From: Armatimonadetes bacterium Uphvl-Ar1
Lineage (GTDB): Bacteria; Armatimonadota; Fimbriimonadia; Fimbriimonadales; Fimbriimonadaceae
Direction: 5' to 3'
DNA length: 64,000 bases
NCBI GenBank assembly: GCA_002162075.1
Contig: CP021423.1
Coordinates: 248,001-312,000, forward strand
Shown one piece after another: positions 1 to 7,332 of the stretch; positions within the stretch are counted from its first letter, which is position 1, and every line of letters starts with the position of its first letter. A program made the translations under genes and the position numbers. The notes below the pieces were generated by a model. That model ran no database searches. It was not told the DNA's origin and was given only the letters and a program-made list of their open reading frames with translations.

Positions 1-1
1 A

Positions 2-367
2 GATGTTGAGCAGAAGAAGCGGGAAGAGTTTGGAGCCAAGATTACGGCGGTTGATCGGCGGATTCAGGATTTGAAAATTGTGTTTAGGAGTCTGGAAGAT
101 GAACAGCGGAGTCTCGTGGATAGTCCGGTTGTCCGGCGAATTCGAGATAAGCGGTTTAATATTGCATTGGAAGCGGAATTGATGCGGGTGAAGTTGATTC
201 GTGAGGCGGTTGTGAGTGGGGAAGGGTTGGCGAAAGCGGGATATCGTCCAAGTGCATGGTGGTTCCCATTGGTTTGTCCGGATGGGACTTGGTTCCGGTC
301 GACGATGATGAAGACGGAATGCCGTTTGGAGCCTTTGGTTGTGCGGTCGGAGGTTGAGGCTTCGTGA
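2..367 (+). CDS. Hypothetical protein, C-terminal part only
   Basis: The frame is open to the left edge of the window, so the N-terminus is missing; 121 residues are visible. The visible part is rich in Glu, Lys and Arg and looks largely helical, ending in a short segment with Trp and Phe (residues about 80-100). I recognise no family motif. A TTG at position 71 could be read as a start, but the frame continues upstream of it with the same charged composition, so a partial gene is more likely. Its stop codon overlaps the GTG start of dapF by four bases (GTGA), which suggests translational coupling and a shared transcript. Confidence 0.6.
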   Translation, partial: DVEQKKREEFGAKITAVDRRIQDLKIVFRSLEDEQRSLVDSPVVRRIRDKRFNIALEAELMRVKLIREAVVSGEGLAKAGYRPSAWWFPLVCPDGTWFRSTMMKTECRLEPLVVRSEVEAS

Positions 368-1221
368 GCCGGTTGTGCGAAGTACCATTCACGAAACTGG
401 AAACGGTGGGGAACGACTTTGTTTTGGTTGACCGGGCGGTGGTGAGGGAATGCAACTGGGAGCAGCTTGCGCTAGAGGTTTGTGAGCGGCGTTATTCCGT
501 GGGGTCGGATGGATTGTGTGTGATTTGGCGAGAGGGTGAGGAGATTCTTTTACGGTTTTTTAATCCAGATGGAACCGAGGATTTTTGTGGCAATGGATTA
601 AGATGCGCGGCTTGGTATGCGTACCGCCAAGGTTGGACGGACTTAGAATTCCCCATTTTTCAGCTTGGAAAAGTGGTGCATATGATTGTTAATCCGGCTG
701 GCCGAGTTCGAGCGGTGATGCCTCCGGCGAGTTATGACCCAGGAGTGATCCCGACGAAGTTTGATGGAGAAATGCTGGATGTTACGGTGCAAGGTGTTGT
801 CGGAACAGCAGTGACGACCGGTAGTGCGCATTTTGTGACGTTTACTGATGAATTGCCGGGTGACGAGGAGTTTTTGCGCCTCGGGCCGGTGATTGAAACG
901 GATCCGGTTTTTCCAGAACGAGTGAGCGTGATGTGGATTCAGCCGGTGAGCGAACGAGAATTGCGTATGCGGATTTGGGAGCGGGGGGTTGGGGAAACGT
1001 TGGGTTGTGGAACGGGGGCGACCGCGAGTGCGAGCGTTTGGTTTAGGAAAATGGGATTAATAGGGAAGGTCAATCTGGTGAGTAAGGGGGGTGTTTTGGA
1101 GATTGAAATGGATGGTTGGGATCAGCCGATTAGTGTAGAGTGCGATCCGGAAGAAATGTTCACGGGAACGGCATTGGTGAGCGAGGAAGCTATGGGGTCT
1201 CGTTCTTTGGCTTGTGGATGA
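364..1221 (+). CDS. dapF: Diaminopimelate epimerase
   Basis: Interconverts LL- and meso-diaminopimelate in the cytoplasm, supplying meso-DAP for peptidoglycan and the last step to lysine. Both catalytic cysteine motifs are visible: NPDGTEDFCGNGLRC with Cys at about residue 75, and ERGVGETLGCGTGA with Cys at about residue 215. The N-terminal GNDF motif (residues 16-19) is also present. The length of 285 residues is normal for the family. The GTG start overlaps the upstream stop by four bases. The 3' end overlaps the convergent mntR by about 30 bp. The presence of dapF implies DAP-type peptidoglycan. Confidence 0.96.
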   Translation: MSRLCEVPFTKLETVGNDFVLVDRAVVRECNWEQLALEVCERRYSVGSDGLCVIWREGEEILLRFFNPDGTEDFCGNGLRCAAWYAYRQGWTDLEFPIFQLGKVVHMIVNPAGRVRAVMPPASYDPGVIPTKFDGEMLDVTVQGVVGTAVTTGSAHFVTFTDELPGDEEFLRLGPVIETDPVFPERVSVMWIQPVSERELRMRIWERGVGETLGCGTGATASASVWFRKMGLIGKVNLVSKGGVLEIEMDGWDQPISVECDPEEMFTGTALVSEEAMGSRSLACG

Positions 1222-1606
1222 AATTCGCCATTGCGGCCAGGGTTTCGGTGCTGACGTGGTGTTCAATTCCTTCGGCGTCAATTTCGGCGGTTTGATCTGA
1301 GATACCAAGGGCCTTGAGAAACTCGACGACGGTTTGGTGCCGGGCTTGAGATTCGGCGGCGACTTTTTGACCTTCGGGGGTGAGGAAAATGCTTCTGTAC
1401 GGTTCTGAGGTGACTAGGCCCTCCTTGGCGAGTTTCTGGATTGTTTTGCTGACGTTGACTTTGCTGACACCGAGCCGGTCGGCGAGGTCGGTGGTGCGGG
1501 CTTCACCCTCGGTTTCGATGAGATGGGCGATGAGTTCGCAATAGTCTTCCGCAATTTCCCGGCTGTGATCTTGGCGGGTGCGGTGGAATCGTTTTGGGTC
1601 AGCGAT
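1190..1606 (-). CDS. mntR: Manganese-dependent transcriptional regulator MntR (DtxR family), apparent ATC start
   Basis: A DtxR/MntR-type metalloregulator that represses Mn(II) uptake genes when Mn is bound. The frame encodes about 138 residues: an N-terminal winged helix (ADRLGVSKVNVSKTIQKL) and a dimerisation helix with the metal-ligand pattern RHQ...DAEGIEHHVS typical of MntR. The frame is open from the stop of the upstream kinase gene (TAA at 1616-1618), yet contains no ATG, GTG or TTG until near its C-terminus. Alignment by eye with E. coli-type MntR puts the start at ATC 1604-1606, reading (M)ADPKRFHRTRQDHSREIAED. A TAAAAT hexamer lies six bases upstream, the spacing seen at other leaderless genes here. 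Standard ORF calling misses this gene. The family call is secure; the start is inferred. Confidence 0.85.
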   Translation of the reverse strand: MADPKRFHRTRQDHSREIAEDYCELIAHLIETEGEARTTDLADRLGVSKVNVSKTIQKLAKEGLVTSEPYRSIFLTPEGQKVAAESQARHQTVVEFLKALGISDQTAEIDAEGIEHHVSTETLAAMANFIHKPKNETP

Positions 1607-1612
1607 GGGTGT

Positions 1613-1618
1613 ATTTTA
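1613..1618 (-). promoter_or_regulatory. -10 hexamer TAAAAT, 6 nt before mntR
   Basis: TAAAAT on the minus strand overlaps the TAA stop of the kinase gene and sits six bases before the ATC proposed as the mntR start. It matches the TANNNT-N6-8-start arrangement at other genes in this window. Because it overlaps a stop codon it could be coincidence. Confidence 0.4.
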
Positions 1619-2539
1619 ACCGAGTTGTCGGTAAGTGAGAAGGGTTTGGGGTTGGGATTGTATGAGGTTTTGGACTTCTTGGACGGAGGGGATACTTGTG
1701 GTTGCGCCGAGGCCCTGGCAGGCAAGGGATGCGGCGGCGGCAGCGAACGCGAGGGCTTCGGGAATTGGTGCGCCAGAGTCAAGTTGATGGAGCATTCCCG
1801 CGCGGAAGCAGTCCCCGGCGCCAGTTGAGTCGATTTGGTTTTCTGCGCGGAAAGGGGGATAGTGGGTGGCCGGTTGTTCTGAACCGCAGACAACAAAGCC
1901 ATTTTTTCCATCGGTGAGGATGCAGAAACAGTTAGTTTGCTGATGGGCTTCTTCGATAAGGGTGAGGTTGGCTTGGAGGTCGCCTTTGGTTCCAAATTGA
2001 TCGGTTGAGGATTGCCAGATATCCGTTGGCTGGTAGTTGGGCTTGGATTGACCATTCAGAGGAAAATCCATGAAATAGCGGCGGAGTCCGCGCTGAAGAG
2101 CGGCTTCGGCGAATCGAAGACTTGAGGTTCCCAGGTTGGGATCGGCGGTGAACCAGTCGCCTGAGATGAGCTCGATGTCTTGGGGATTGGAGTATTCGCC
2201 AAGGGTGGCGAAACCGATGCCGAACATTGTTCGTTCGCCGTCGGGGGTTACATAGATGTCGCAAATGGGAGTGGTTTGATCGGGGGCAAAATTGAGAGGG
2301 AGGGAGAAGTTGAGTTGGTGGAGGAGGGTGTTGATGGTTGTGGCTTCGGGAGATGTACCGATGCTGTTGGGGATGAACTTGGTGGGGTGGTTCCAGTTGT
2401 GGAGGGAGAAGTAGGTATTGAATGCCTCTCCGCCAAGTGTGAGTTCCGTTTGGGCGATTTCGACGTATCCTCCGGGTCGGGGAAGCTTGGGGACTTGGTG
2501 GAGTCGGTCGAGGCAGAGGGTTCCGTAGACGGTGATCAC
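1616..2539 (-). CDS. PfkB-family carbohydrate kinase
   Basis: A ribokinase/PfkB-fold sugar kinase, cytoplasmic. Diagnostic is the C-terminal ATP-binding and catalytic motif DSTGAGDCFRAG at residues about 237-248, where the Asp of GAGD is the catalytic base. The N-terminus reads as the usual substrate lid strand (VYGTLCLDRL) followed by a GGEAFNT segment in place of the family's GG-N motif. The 307-residue length is typical. The substrate cannot be told from sequence. The start is a GTG at 2537-2539. It lies directly upstream of mntR in the same frame with 9 nt between its stop and the proposed mntR start, so the two may be co-transcribed. Confidence 0.85.
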   Translation of the reverse strand: MITVYGTLCLDRLHQVPKLPRPGGYVEIAQTELTLGGEAFNTYFSLHNWNHPTKFIPNSIGTSPEATTINTLLHQLNFSLPLNFAPDQTTPICDIYVTPDGERTMFGIGFATLGEYSNPQDIELISGDWFTADPNLGTSSLRFAEAALQRGLRRYFMDFPLNGQSKPNYQPTDIWQSSTDQFGTKGDLQANLTLIEEAHQQTNCFCILTDGKNGFVVCGSEQPATHYPPFRAENQIDSTGAGDCFRAGMLHQLDSGAPIPEALAFAAAAASLACQGLGATTSIPSVQEVQNLIQSQPQTLLTYRQLG

Positions 2540-2585
2540 TTTGGGGGGGAGTTTATCCGGCGGGCGGGGTAGATTGGAGGGCAGA

Positions 2586-2921
2586 ATGCTTTGGGCTCAG
2601 GCATCGGTTTGTTTGATCTTGTGGGTGGGGTTTGGGATTTGGGCTTCGCGTCGAGCGATGGGGATGAACTTGGCCAAGAAGCCGTGGGCGGGAATTTTGA
2701 TGATGGTGGGGGGAGCGGCGGTGATGTTTGGCGGGTTGGCGATGATGGCCATGAATGGTGGGATTCAGAACGGAAAATTGACGGGATTGGGTTGGGCAGG
2801 GGTTGGGGTTTTGGGAATGATCTTCACAGGTGCGCAGAGTTATGGAGCAGTTTGGGTTTTGAGGAGCGTGGTTGGAGAGGAAACCACTCGGAGTGCGGGT
2901 GCGTCGGAAAGTAAGGATTGA
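2586..2921 (+). CDS. Small membrane protein
   Basis: A 111-residue protein with three hydrophobic stretches (residues about 5-20, 35-60 and 68-92), consistent with a small integral membrane protein. No recognised family. ATG 2586 is chosen over an in-frame start further upstream because GGAGGG lies five bases before it. It ends with a polar tail. Its stop overlaps the region just before the next gene (start 2926), so the two are probably an operon. Confidence 0.65.
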   Translation: MLWAQASVCLILWVGFGIWASRRAMGMNLAKKPWAGILMMVGGAAVMFGGLAMMAMNGGIQNGKLTGLGWAGVGVLGMIFTGAQSYGAVWVLRSVVGEETTRSAGASESKD

Positions 2922-2925
2922 TGAA

Positions 2926-3516
2926 ATGTTGAAAGTGCTGGCAATGGCGATGGCGATGATGGTTTTTGGAACCACGATTGCGGGGGCTCCGGTTTTGCAG
3001 AAGAAGCCAAATCCGGAAGCGGATCGGATTCTTTTGAAGGTCCGGCAGTTGCAGATAGTTGACCAGATGTTGCCGGTGCTGTTGACTAAGGATCAGATTA
3101 AGAAGTTGCTTCCGATCATTGAAAAGTGGCGCCAGAAAGAGCTTGATCTCGAGAAAAAAGAGCTTGAGAAGCTCAAAGAATTTGAACCCAAGCTGGATAA
3201 GGCTTTGAAGGATGCGATCGGAGGAGAGCAGAAGACGCCGAGAACGGAATTCACTGAAGAGTGGCTTCGTATGCAGAATGCATTTGTTTTAGGGAGACAG
3301 GTGCTGCGGGGGAGTTCTTCGCACGAGATGTACGAAAAGCTGAAGGAAATTTGTAACGAGGGGCAGTTGAAATCGGTTGAGAATGCGATTGATCCCAGGC
3401 TTTTTGGTAAGACCGATCCGGAGTCATTGACTGCAGAAGCGAAGTCGAAGATGTGGATTCAGGAAGTCTTGCTCGACCGGGCGAGTTATGACATTTTGGT
3501 TGATATGAGCCGGTGA
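2926..3516 (+). CDS. Exported helical protein of unknown function
   Basis: About 196 residues starting with a signal peptide (Met/Ala-rich hydrophobic core MLKVLAMAMAMMVFGTTIAGA). The mature part is charged and predicted helical, with a segment (LTKDQIKKLLPIIEKWRQKE, residues about 48-67) resembling the LTxxQ-type helices of Spy/CpxP-like periplasmic chaperones. That resemblance is weak and I do not assign the family. AAGGA lies eight bases before the ATG. It overlaps the next gene by four bases. Confidence 0.65.
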   Translation: MLKVLAMAMAMMVFGTTIAGAPVLQKKPNPEADRILLKVRQLQIVDQMLPVLLTKDQIKKLLPIIEKWRQKELDLEKKELEKLKEFEPKLDKALKDAIGGEQKTPRTEFTEEWLRMQNAFVLGRQVLRGSSSHEMYEKLKEICNEGQLKSVENAIDPRLFGKTDPESLTAEAKSKMWIQEVLLDRASYDILVDMSR

Positions 3517-4325
3517 TGTTCGGCGAAAAATTTGGGGAAGCATGGCGGCTACGCTATGGGAGCGAGTCGCCCCTTTCGGGCGATGAAGCGGATCAGTTGG
3601 CTCGATTCTTAACTCATCGGAGCGTCCGTTCCTATTCTGATCGTGAAATCTCGAGGGACGTGATTGCGGGATTAGTTGCGGCGGCGCAGAGTGCGGCGAC
3701 GAGCTCAAATTTGCAAATGTGGAGTGTGGTTTCGGTGCAAGATTATGCTCGGAGGAAAGAGATTGCGAAGTTATGTGCGGATCAGAATCAAATTCACGAC
3801 GCGTCATGGTTTTTTGCGTTTTGTGTCGATTTAGAGCGAATTGCGCGGGCCGCGGATGCGGTTGGGGAGAATCCGACTGCACTGGATTCGGCGGAATTTT
3901 ATACAATGGGAGTTGTTGATGCGGCTTTGGCGGCTGAGCGTATGGTTTGTGCGGCTGAGTCGATGGGGATCGCTGGCTGTTACATCGGGGCTTTGCGCAA
4001 TGATGTTTATGCGGTGAAAGAGCTATTGGGTTTGCCGAAGCGAACAATTGGGATTTTTGGATTGTGTTTGGGCTATCCGGCCGAGGGTGTCGGAGCGGAA
4101 ATTAAGCCGCGATTGAATCAGGATTCGGTTTGGTTTGAGGAGGTTTATGATTTGGAGCGGGGTCTGGGGGATTACGATGAGCGGATGGTCGAGTTCTATG
4201 AATCGCAGGGGATGAATCCGGGGGTGAATTGGAGTCAGCGGAGCGGGCGTCGGGTTTCAGGTGAATTGGGGGGCCGGAAGGCGATTCGGGGATTCTTGGC
4301 GGAGCAGGGTTTGGATTTGCGGTGA
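3513..4325 (+). CDS. NfsA/FRP-type flavin nitroreductase (NADPH-dependent oxidoreductase)
   Basis: Belongs to the FMN-dependent nitroreductase superfamily, NfsA-like branch, which reduces nitro compounds or quinones with NAD(P)H. Visible features: RSVRSYSDREI near residue 36 (the family's RS-R-F/Y FMN-phosphate segment), SSNLQMWSVV near residue 63, and the glycine-rich GIFGLCLGYPAE near residue 180, followed by the KPRL segment that typifies NfsA. The 270-residue length is slightly longer than the family average because of a basic C-terminal tail. The start is GTG 3513 or the adjacent ATG 3516; both are coupled to the upstream stop. Confidence 0.85.
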   Translation: MMFGEKFGEAWRLRYGSESPLSGDEADQLARFLTHRSVRSYSDREISRDVIAGLVAAAQSAATSSNLQMWSVVSVQDYARRKEIAKLCADQNQIHDASWFFAFCVDLERIARAADAVGENPTALDSAEFYTMGVVDAALAAERMVCAAESMGIAGCYIGALRNDVYAVKELLGLPKRTIGIFGLCLGYPAEGVGAEIKPRLNQDSVWFEEVYDLERGLGDYDERMVEFYESQGMNPGVNWSQRSGRRVSGELGGRKAIRGFLAEQGLDLR

Positions 4326-4388
4326 ATTGTCGCGGGCTTTACGGGTTAAGCCATTTCCATGATTGTCTGGTTCATCGGATGCACAATT

Positions 4389-4417
4389 TAACCCCTCCTC
4401 AAACTTGGGGAGGGAAT
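4389..4417. repeat. C-rich/G-rich palindromic repeat variant
   Basis: Reads ACCCCTCC, a short loop, then GGGGAGGG. It resembles the palindromic elements at 9694, 9812, 47150 and 48153. It could also serve as a terminator for the nitroreductase gene because AATTTTC follows. Confidence 0.5.
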
Positions 4418-4573
4418 TTTCTGATAGTCGAATTGTTGTTGGAGCCGGGTTTTGTATGTGGGTGAAGATTTTTGGTTTTGCAATCCCGCCGCAGCCGCTC
4501 TGCTCAAGTTTTAGGCAGGTTCAGTTCAAACTTTGATGTTTTGGTGGGTTTTTCACTCGGGGCACAGGCTGAG

Positions 4574-4594
4574 ATTCCGGGTCACGCCCGGAAT
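4574..4594. repeat. Perfect inverted repeat ATTCCGGG/CCCGGAAT
   Basis: Eight-base perfect arms around TCACG, flanked by GAG and GACG. The shape resembles the dispersed REP-like elements (ATTCC...GGAAT) seen in many bacteria. Only one copy was noticed in this window. Confidence 0.5.
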
Positions 4595-4602
4595 GACGAA
4601 AA

Positions 4603-4638
4603 GAAAAAATGCCCGGCTCCTTGGGGGAACCGGGCCAT
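4603..4638 (-). terminator. Rho-independent terminator of ftsZ
   Basis: On the minus strand GCCCGG-N-CCGGGC forms a strong stem with extra pairs on both sides, followed by ATTTTTTCTTTT. It lies about 40 bp past the corrected ftsZ stop codon. Confidence 0.85.
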
Positions 4639-4675
4639 TCGTTGGACCAGTACGTTGCTCGTATAAGCTTGGTAC

Positions 4676-5799
4676 TTATTTTTTTTGTCTTCTTAGAAAA
4701 CTGGGGATGTCGAGATCGATTTCGGCGAGCTCGATGGGTTTGTTGAGTTGGGTTGCCCGGGGGTAACGAGTTCTGGTTGAGGTTCAACTGTTCTCGTGAC
4801 GGTTGGTTGGGCTTGGAAGACAGTGGCTTCAGGGGCTCGGCGGGCGGTTTGATCCATCCCAGCGGCGAGTAGGGTGATCGTGACTTCATCGCCGACTGAG
4901 TCGTCGGTGACTTGACCAAAGAAGATTTCGGCGTCTTCGGAGTCAGCGAGTTGGTTGATGTATTCCATCGCTTCGCGGACTTCACCGATGCTGAAGCTGG
5001 AATTCGCGGTGATGTTGACCAGGAGCTTCTTGGCACCTTGGACTTTTGTTTCGAGCAGTGGTGAATTCGCGGCGGCTTCGGCGGCGAGTCGGGCTCGGGA
5101 ATCGCCTACGGCTGTGCCCATCCCCATGAGGGCGATGCCTGCGTCTTTCATGACGGACTTGACATCGGCGAAGTCAACGTTGATCATTCCCGGCTTGGTG
5201 ATAATGTCGCTGATACCCTGGACGCCTTGTCGGAGAATATCGTCGGCGGCACGGAAGGCGGCAGACATCGGGGCGTTCTTGTCAACAACTTCGAGAATTT
5301 TGTCATTGGGGACGAGGATGAGTGTGTCGACCTGAGCTTTGAGATTCTCGGCACCAGCATTCGCGAGTGACTTTCGCTTCGGGCCTTCAAACACGAAAGG
5401 CTTTGTGATGACACCGACGGTCAAGATTCCGAGTCGACGGGCAATTTCCGCGACGACGGGTGCGGCACCGGTTCCCGTTCCTCCGCCCATTCCCGCGGTG
5501 ATGAAGACCATGTCGCATCCATCGAGGATGTCCGAGATGGCTCTTTCTGATTCCCGAGCGGCTTCGGCGCCTTTGGTGGGATCGCCACCGGTTCCGAGTC
5601 CTCGAGTTGAGATTTCACCGATGGCCATTCGGACGTCCGCAAGACTGTTGCGAAGGGCTTGGGTGTCGGTATTGAGGGCGACGAATTGGACTCCGGAGAC
5701 TCCGGCTTCAATCATGCGGTTGACGGCATTGCATCCGCCTCCGCCAACGCCGATGACCTTGATCACGGCTTGTGATTCAAAAAGATTGATTGGCGTCAT
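4676..5799 (-). CDS. ftsZ: Cell division GTPase FtsZ (one-base frame break near the C-terminus)
   Basis: Tubulin-like GTPase that polymerises into the Z-ring. Visible: [11 protein letters not shown] at residues 19-29, the tubulin signature GGGTGTG at 105-111, and the T7-loop region with [11 protein letters not shown]. As given, the frame runs to a stop at 4693, ending [11 protein letters not shown]. In the -1 frame the same DNA encodes [18 protein letters not shown] and stops at 4676. This is the conserved FtsZ C-terminal peptide (DIPxFLR) that binds FtsA and other partners. Adding one base to the five-base G/C run at 4759-4763 joins the frames, so I read the break as a sequencing deletion. 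The start is taken at ATG 5799 (AGGGA upstream); ATG 5820 is an alternative. Not in a dcw cluster here; divergent from purE. Confidence 0.95.
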
Positions 5800-5918
5800 A
5801 TCGTCGTTCCCTAGATCCATGAGTTTTGCTTTGAGACCATTTGGTCTTGTGGAGAGGACGGAGGGTTTTCGGGAAAAGTATCGGGGTTGTTGGAATTCGG
5901 GGATAATTTTTGACTGAG

Positions 5919-5927
5919 TTATCCACA
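5919..5927 (+). promoter_or_regulatory. Consensus DnaA box TTATCCACA
   Basis: A perfect nine-base match to the bacterial DnaA-box consensus (TTATNCACA) in the short divergent region between ftsZ and purE. A single box, so not an origin. It could allow DnaA control of ftsZ, or be a chance match. Confidence 0.4.
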
Positions 5928-5949
5928 TTAAGATTTTGTGGACGGAGAG

Positions 5950-5955
5950 TAGACT
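5950..5955 (+). promoter_or_regulatory. -10 hexamer TAGACT, 6 nt before purE
   Basis: TAGACT followed by six bases and the purE ATG, with no Shine-Dalgarno sequence possible in between. Fits a leaderless transcript. Confidence 0.55.
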
Positions 5956-5961
5956 GCGGTA

Positions 5962-6459
5962 ATGGCAAGCGTTGATGTTGGGATCATCATGGGGTCAGAT
6001 AGTGATTTGCCGACGATGGAGGCGGCGGAGGGGGTGATGCATGAGTTTGGAGTCAGTTACGAGTTGCATGTTGTGAGTGCGCATCGGACTCCGGAACGAA
6101 TGGTGGAGTACGCAAAATCGGCCCGAGATCGGGGGTTGAAAGTGATTATTGCGGGGGCGGGGGGAGCGGCGCATTTGCCGGGAATGGTGGCGAGCCTGAC
6201 GACGTTGCCGGTGATCGGGGTACCAGTAGTGAGCGGGGGACTCGATGGAATGGACAGTTTACTGAGCATTGTTCAGATGCCGAAAGGGGTTCCGGTGGCG
6301 ACGGTTGCGATTGGGAATGCACGGAATGCCGGGTTGCTTGCGGTCCAGATATTGGCGATTTCGGACAGTGATTTAGCGGAACGGTTATTGATGTTTCGGG
6401 AGGATCAGGTGACCCAGGTGTTGGAAAAGGATCGGCGGGTATCGCGTCGGTCGGATTAG
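5962..6459 (+). CDS. purE: N5-carboxyaminoimidazole ribonucleotide mutase (class I PurE)
   Basis: Converts N5-CAIR to CAIR in de novo purine synthesis. The family motifs are complete: GSDSDLPTM near residue 10, SAHRTPERM near residue 39, [12 protein letters not shown] near residue 60 and [11 protein letters not shown] near residue 112. The 165-residue length is typical. The SAHRTP segment with its catalytic His marks it as a bacterial class I enzyme, which would need PurK; purK is not in this window. First gene of a compact plus-strand run (purE, folD, hydrolase, comEA, methyltransferase), several of which overlap. Confidence 0.96.
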   Translation: MASVDVGIIMGSDSDLPTMEAAEGVMHEFGVSYELHVVSAHRTPERMVEYAKSARDRGLKVIIAGAGGAAHLPGMVASLTTLPVIGVPVVSGGLDGMDSLLSIVQMPKGVPVATVAIGNARNAGLLAVQILAISDSDLAERLLMFREDQVTQVLEKDRRVSRRSD

Positions 6460-6462
6460 AAT
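6457..6462 (+). promoter_or_regulatory. -10-like TAGAAT, 6 nt before folD
   Basis: TAGAAT overlaps the TAG stop of purE and lies six bases before GTG 6469. It fits the leaderless pattern but may be coincidental, because a G-rich Shine-Dalgarno-like stretch also lies here. Confidence 0.35.
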
Positions 6463-6468
6463 GAGGGG

Positions 6469-7332
6469 GTGATGGTGGAAACTCCGGTGATTTTGGACGG
6501 TCGGGCTTTGGCGAGGGAGGTTCGTGAGGGGTTGAAAGTTCGTGTGGACGCTTTGAATGCGCGGGGGGTCACGCCACGGTTGGAGGCAGTCGTAGCGGCT
6601 CAAGATCCGGCGAGTTTGGCTTATGTTGAAATGAAAAAGAAGTGGGCGGGATGGGTGGGGATTGAAAGTGGGACGTTTATGGTGGACGATTTTGTGAGTG
6701 AATCGGCGGTGATGGAGCAAGTTGCGAAGTTGAATGCCGACTCGGCGGTTCATGGGGTTTTGATTCAGCATCCGCTTCCGGGGCATATTGATGAGGATCG
6801 GGTTTTGGAGTCGCTCGGCCACGCCAAGGATGTGGACGGGATTACGAGTGCGAGTTTGGGACGGCTGACGGCGGGACTGCCCGGTTTTCGGTGTGCTACT
6901 CCGCTGGGCATCACGAAGTTGCTGGATCGGTATGGGGTTCAGTGTGAAGGCAAAAACGCCCTTGTGATCGGTCGGTCAAATATCTTGGGTAAGCCGATGG
7001 CCTTGATGCTTTTGGAACGTAACGCGACGGTCACCGTAGCTCATTCGAGGACGAAAGATTTGCCTGAGCTTTGTCGGACGATGGACATCGTGGTGGCAGC
7101 GGTGGGCCGTGCAGAGATGGTCAAGGGCGATTGGCTGAAGCCAGGAGCGGTGGTCATTGATGCGGGCTATAACAAAGTCGAGGGTCGGGCACATGATGTC
7201 GGAGATTGCGACTATGAAGGTTGCTCTGAGGTAGCGAGTGCAATTACCCCCGTGCCGGGGGGAGTTGGGCCGATGACGGTGGCAAGTCTTTTGATGAATA
7301 CAGTTGATGCGGCAGAAGCGACGTTGGTCTAG
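6469..7332 (+). CDS. folD: Methylenetetrahydrofolate dehydrogenase/cyclohydrolase FolD
   Basis: Bifunctional enzyme that interconverts 5,10-methylene-, methenyl- and 10-formyl-THF, feeding purine synthesis with one-carbon units. Visible: AYVEMKKKW (catalytic Tyr and Lys, residues about 46-54), HPLPGHID (near 98), the substrate loop ATPLGI (near 138) and the NADP-binding VIGRSNILGKPM (near 160). It ends in the usual PVPGGVGPMT segment. 287 residues, normal length. The start is GTG 6469 or ATG 6472. Placed nine bases after purE, consistent with a shared purine/one-carbon transcript. It overlaps the next gene by 26 bp. Confidence 0.96.
   Translation: MMVETPVILDGRALAREVREGLKVRVDALNARGVTPRLEAVVAAQDPASLAYVEMKKKWAGWVGIESGTFMVDDFVSESAVMEQVAKLNADSAVHGVLIQHPLPGHIDEDRVLESLGHAKDVDGITSASLGRLTAGLPGFRCATPLGITKLLDRYGVQCEGKNALVIGRSNILGKPMALMLLERNATVTVAHSRTKDLPELCRTMDIVVAAVGRAEMVKGDWLKPGAVVIDAGYNKVEGRAHDVGDCDYEGCSEVASAITPVPGGVGPMTVASLLMNTVDAAEATLV

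Larger units (their letters stand above)
4326..4675. other. Intergenic region between the nitroreductase gene and ftsZ
   Basis: About 350 bp with no convincing gene. It holds a palindromic repeat variant at 4389-4417, a short perfect inverted repeat at 4574-4594 and the ftsZ terminator at 4603-4638. Short ORFs here have no coding character. Confidence 0.6.

Noticed and set aside
1414-2055. Long minus-strand open frame overlapping mntR and the kinase
   Set aside because: Out of phase with both recognised proteins and Ser/Pro/Thr-rich, as expected for the complementary frame of G+C-biased coding sequence.
4759-4763. Programmed frameshifting as the default explanation for the ftsZ break
   Set aside because: Twelve other genes or positions in the window show the same one-base loss in unrelated runs, so an error explains more with less.
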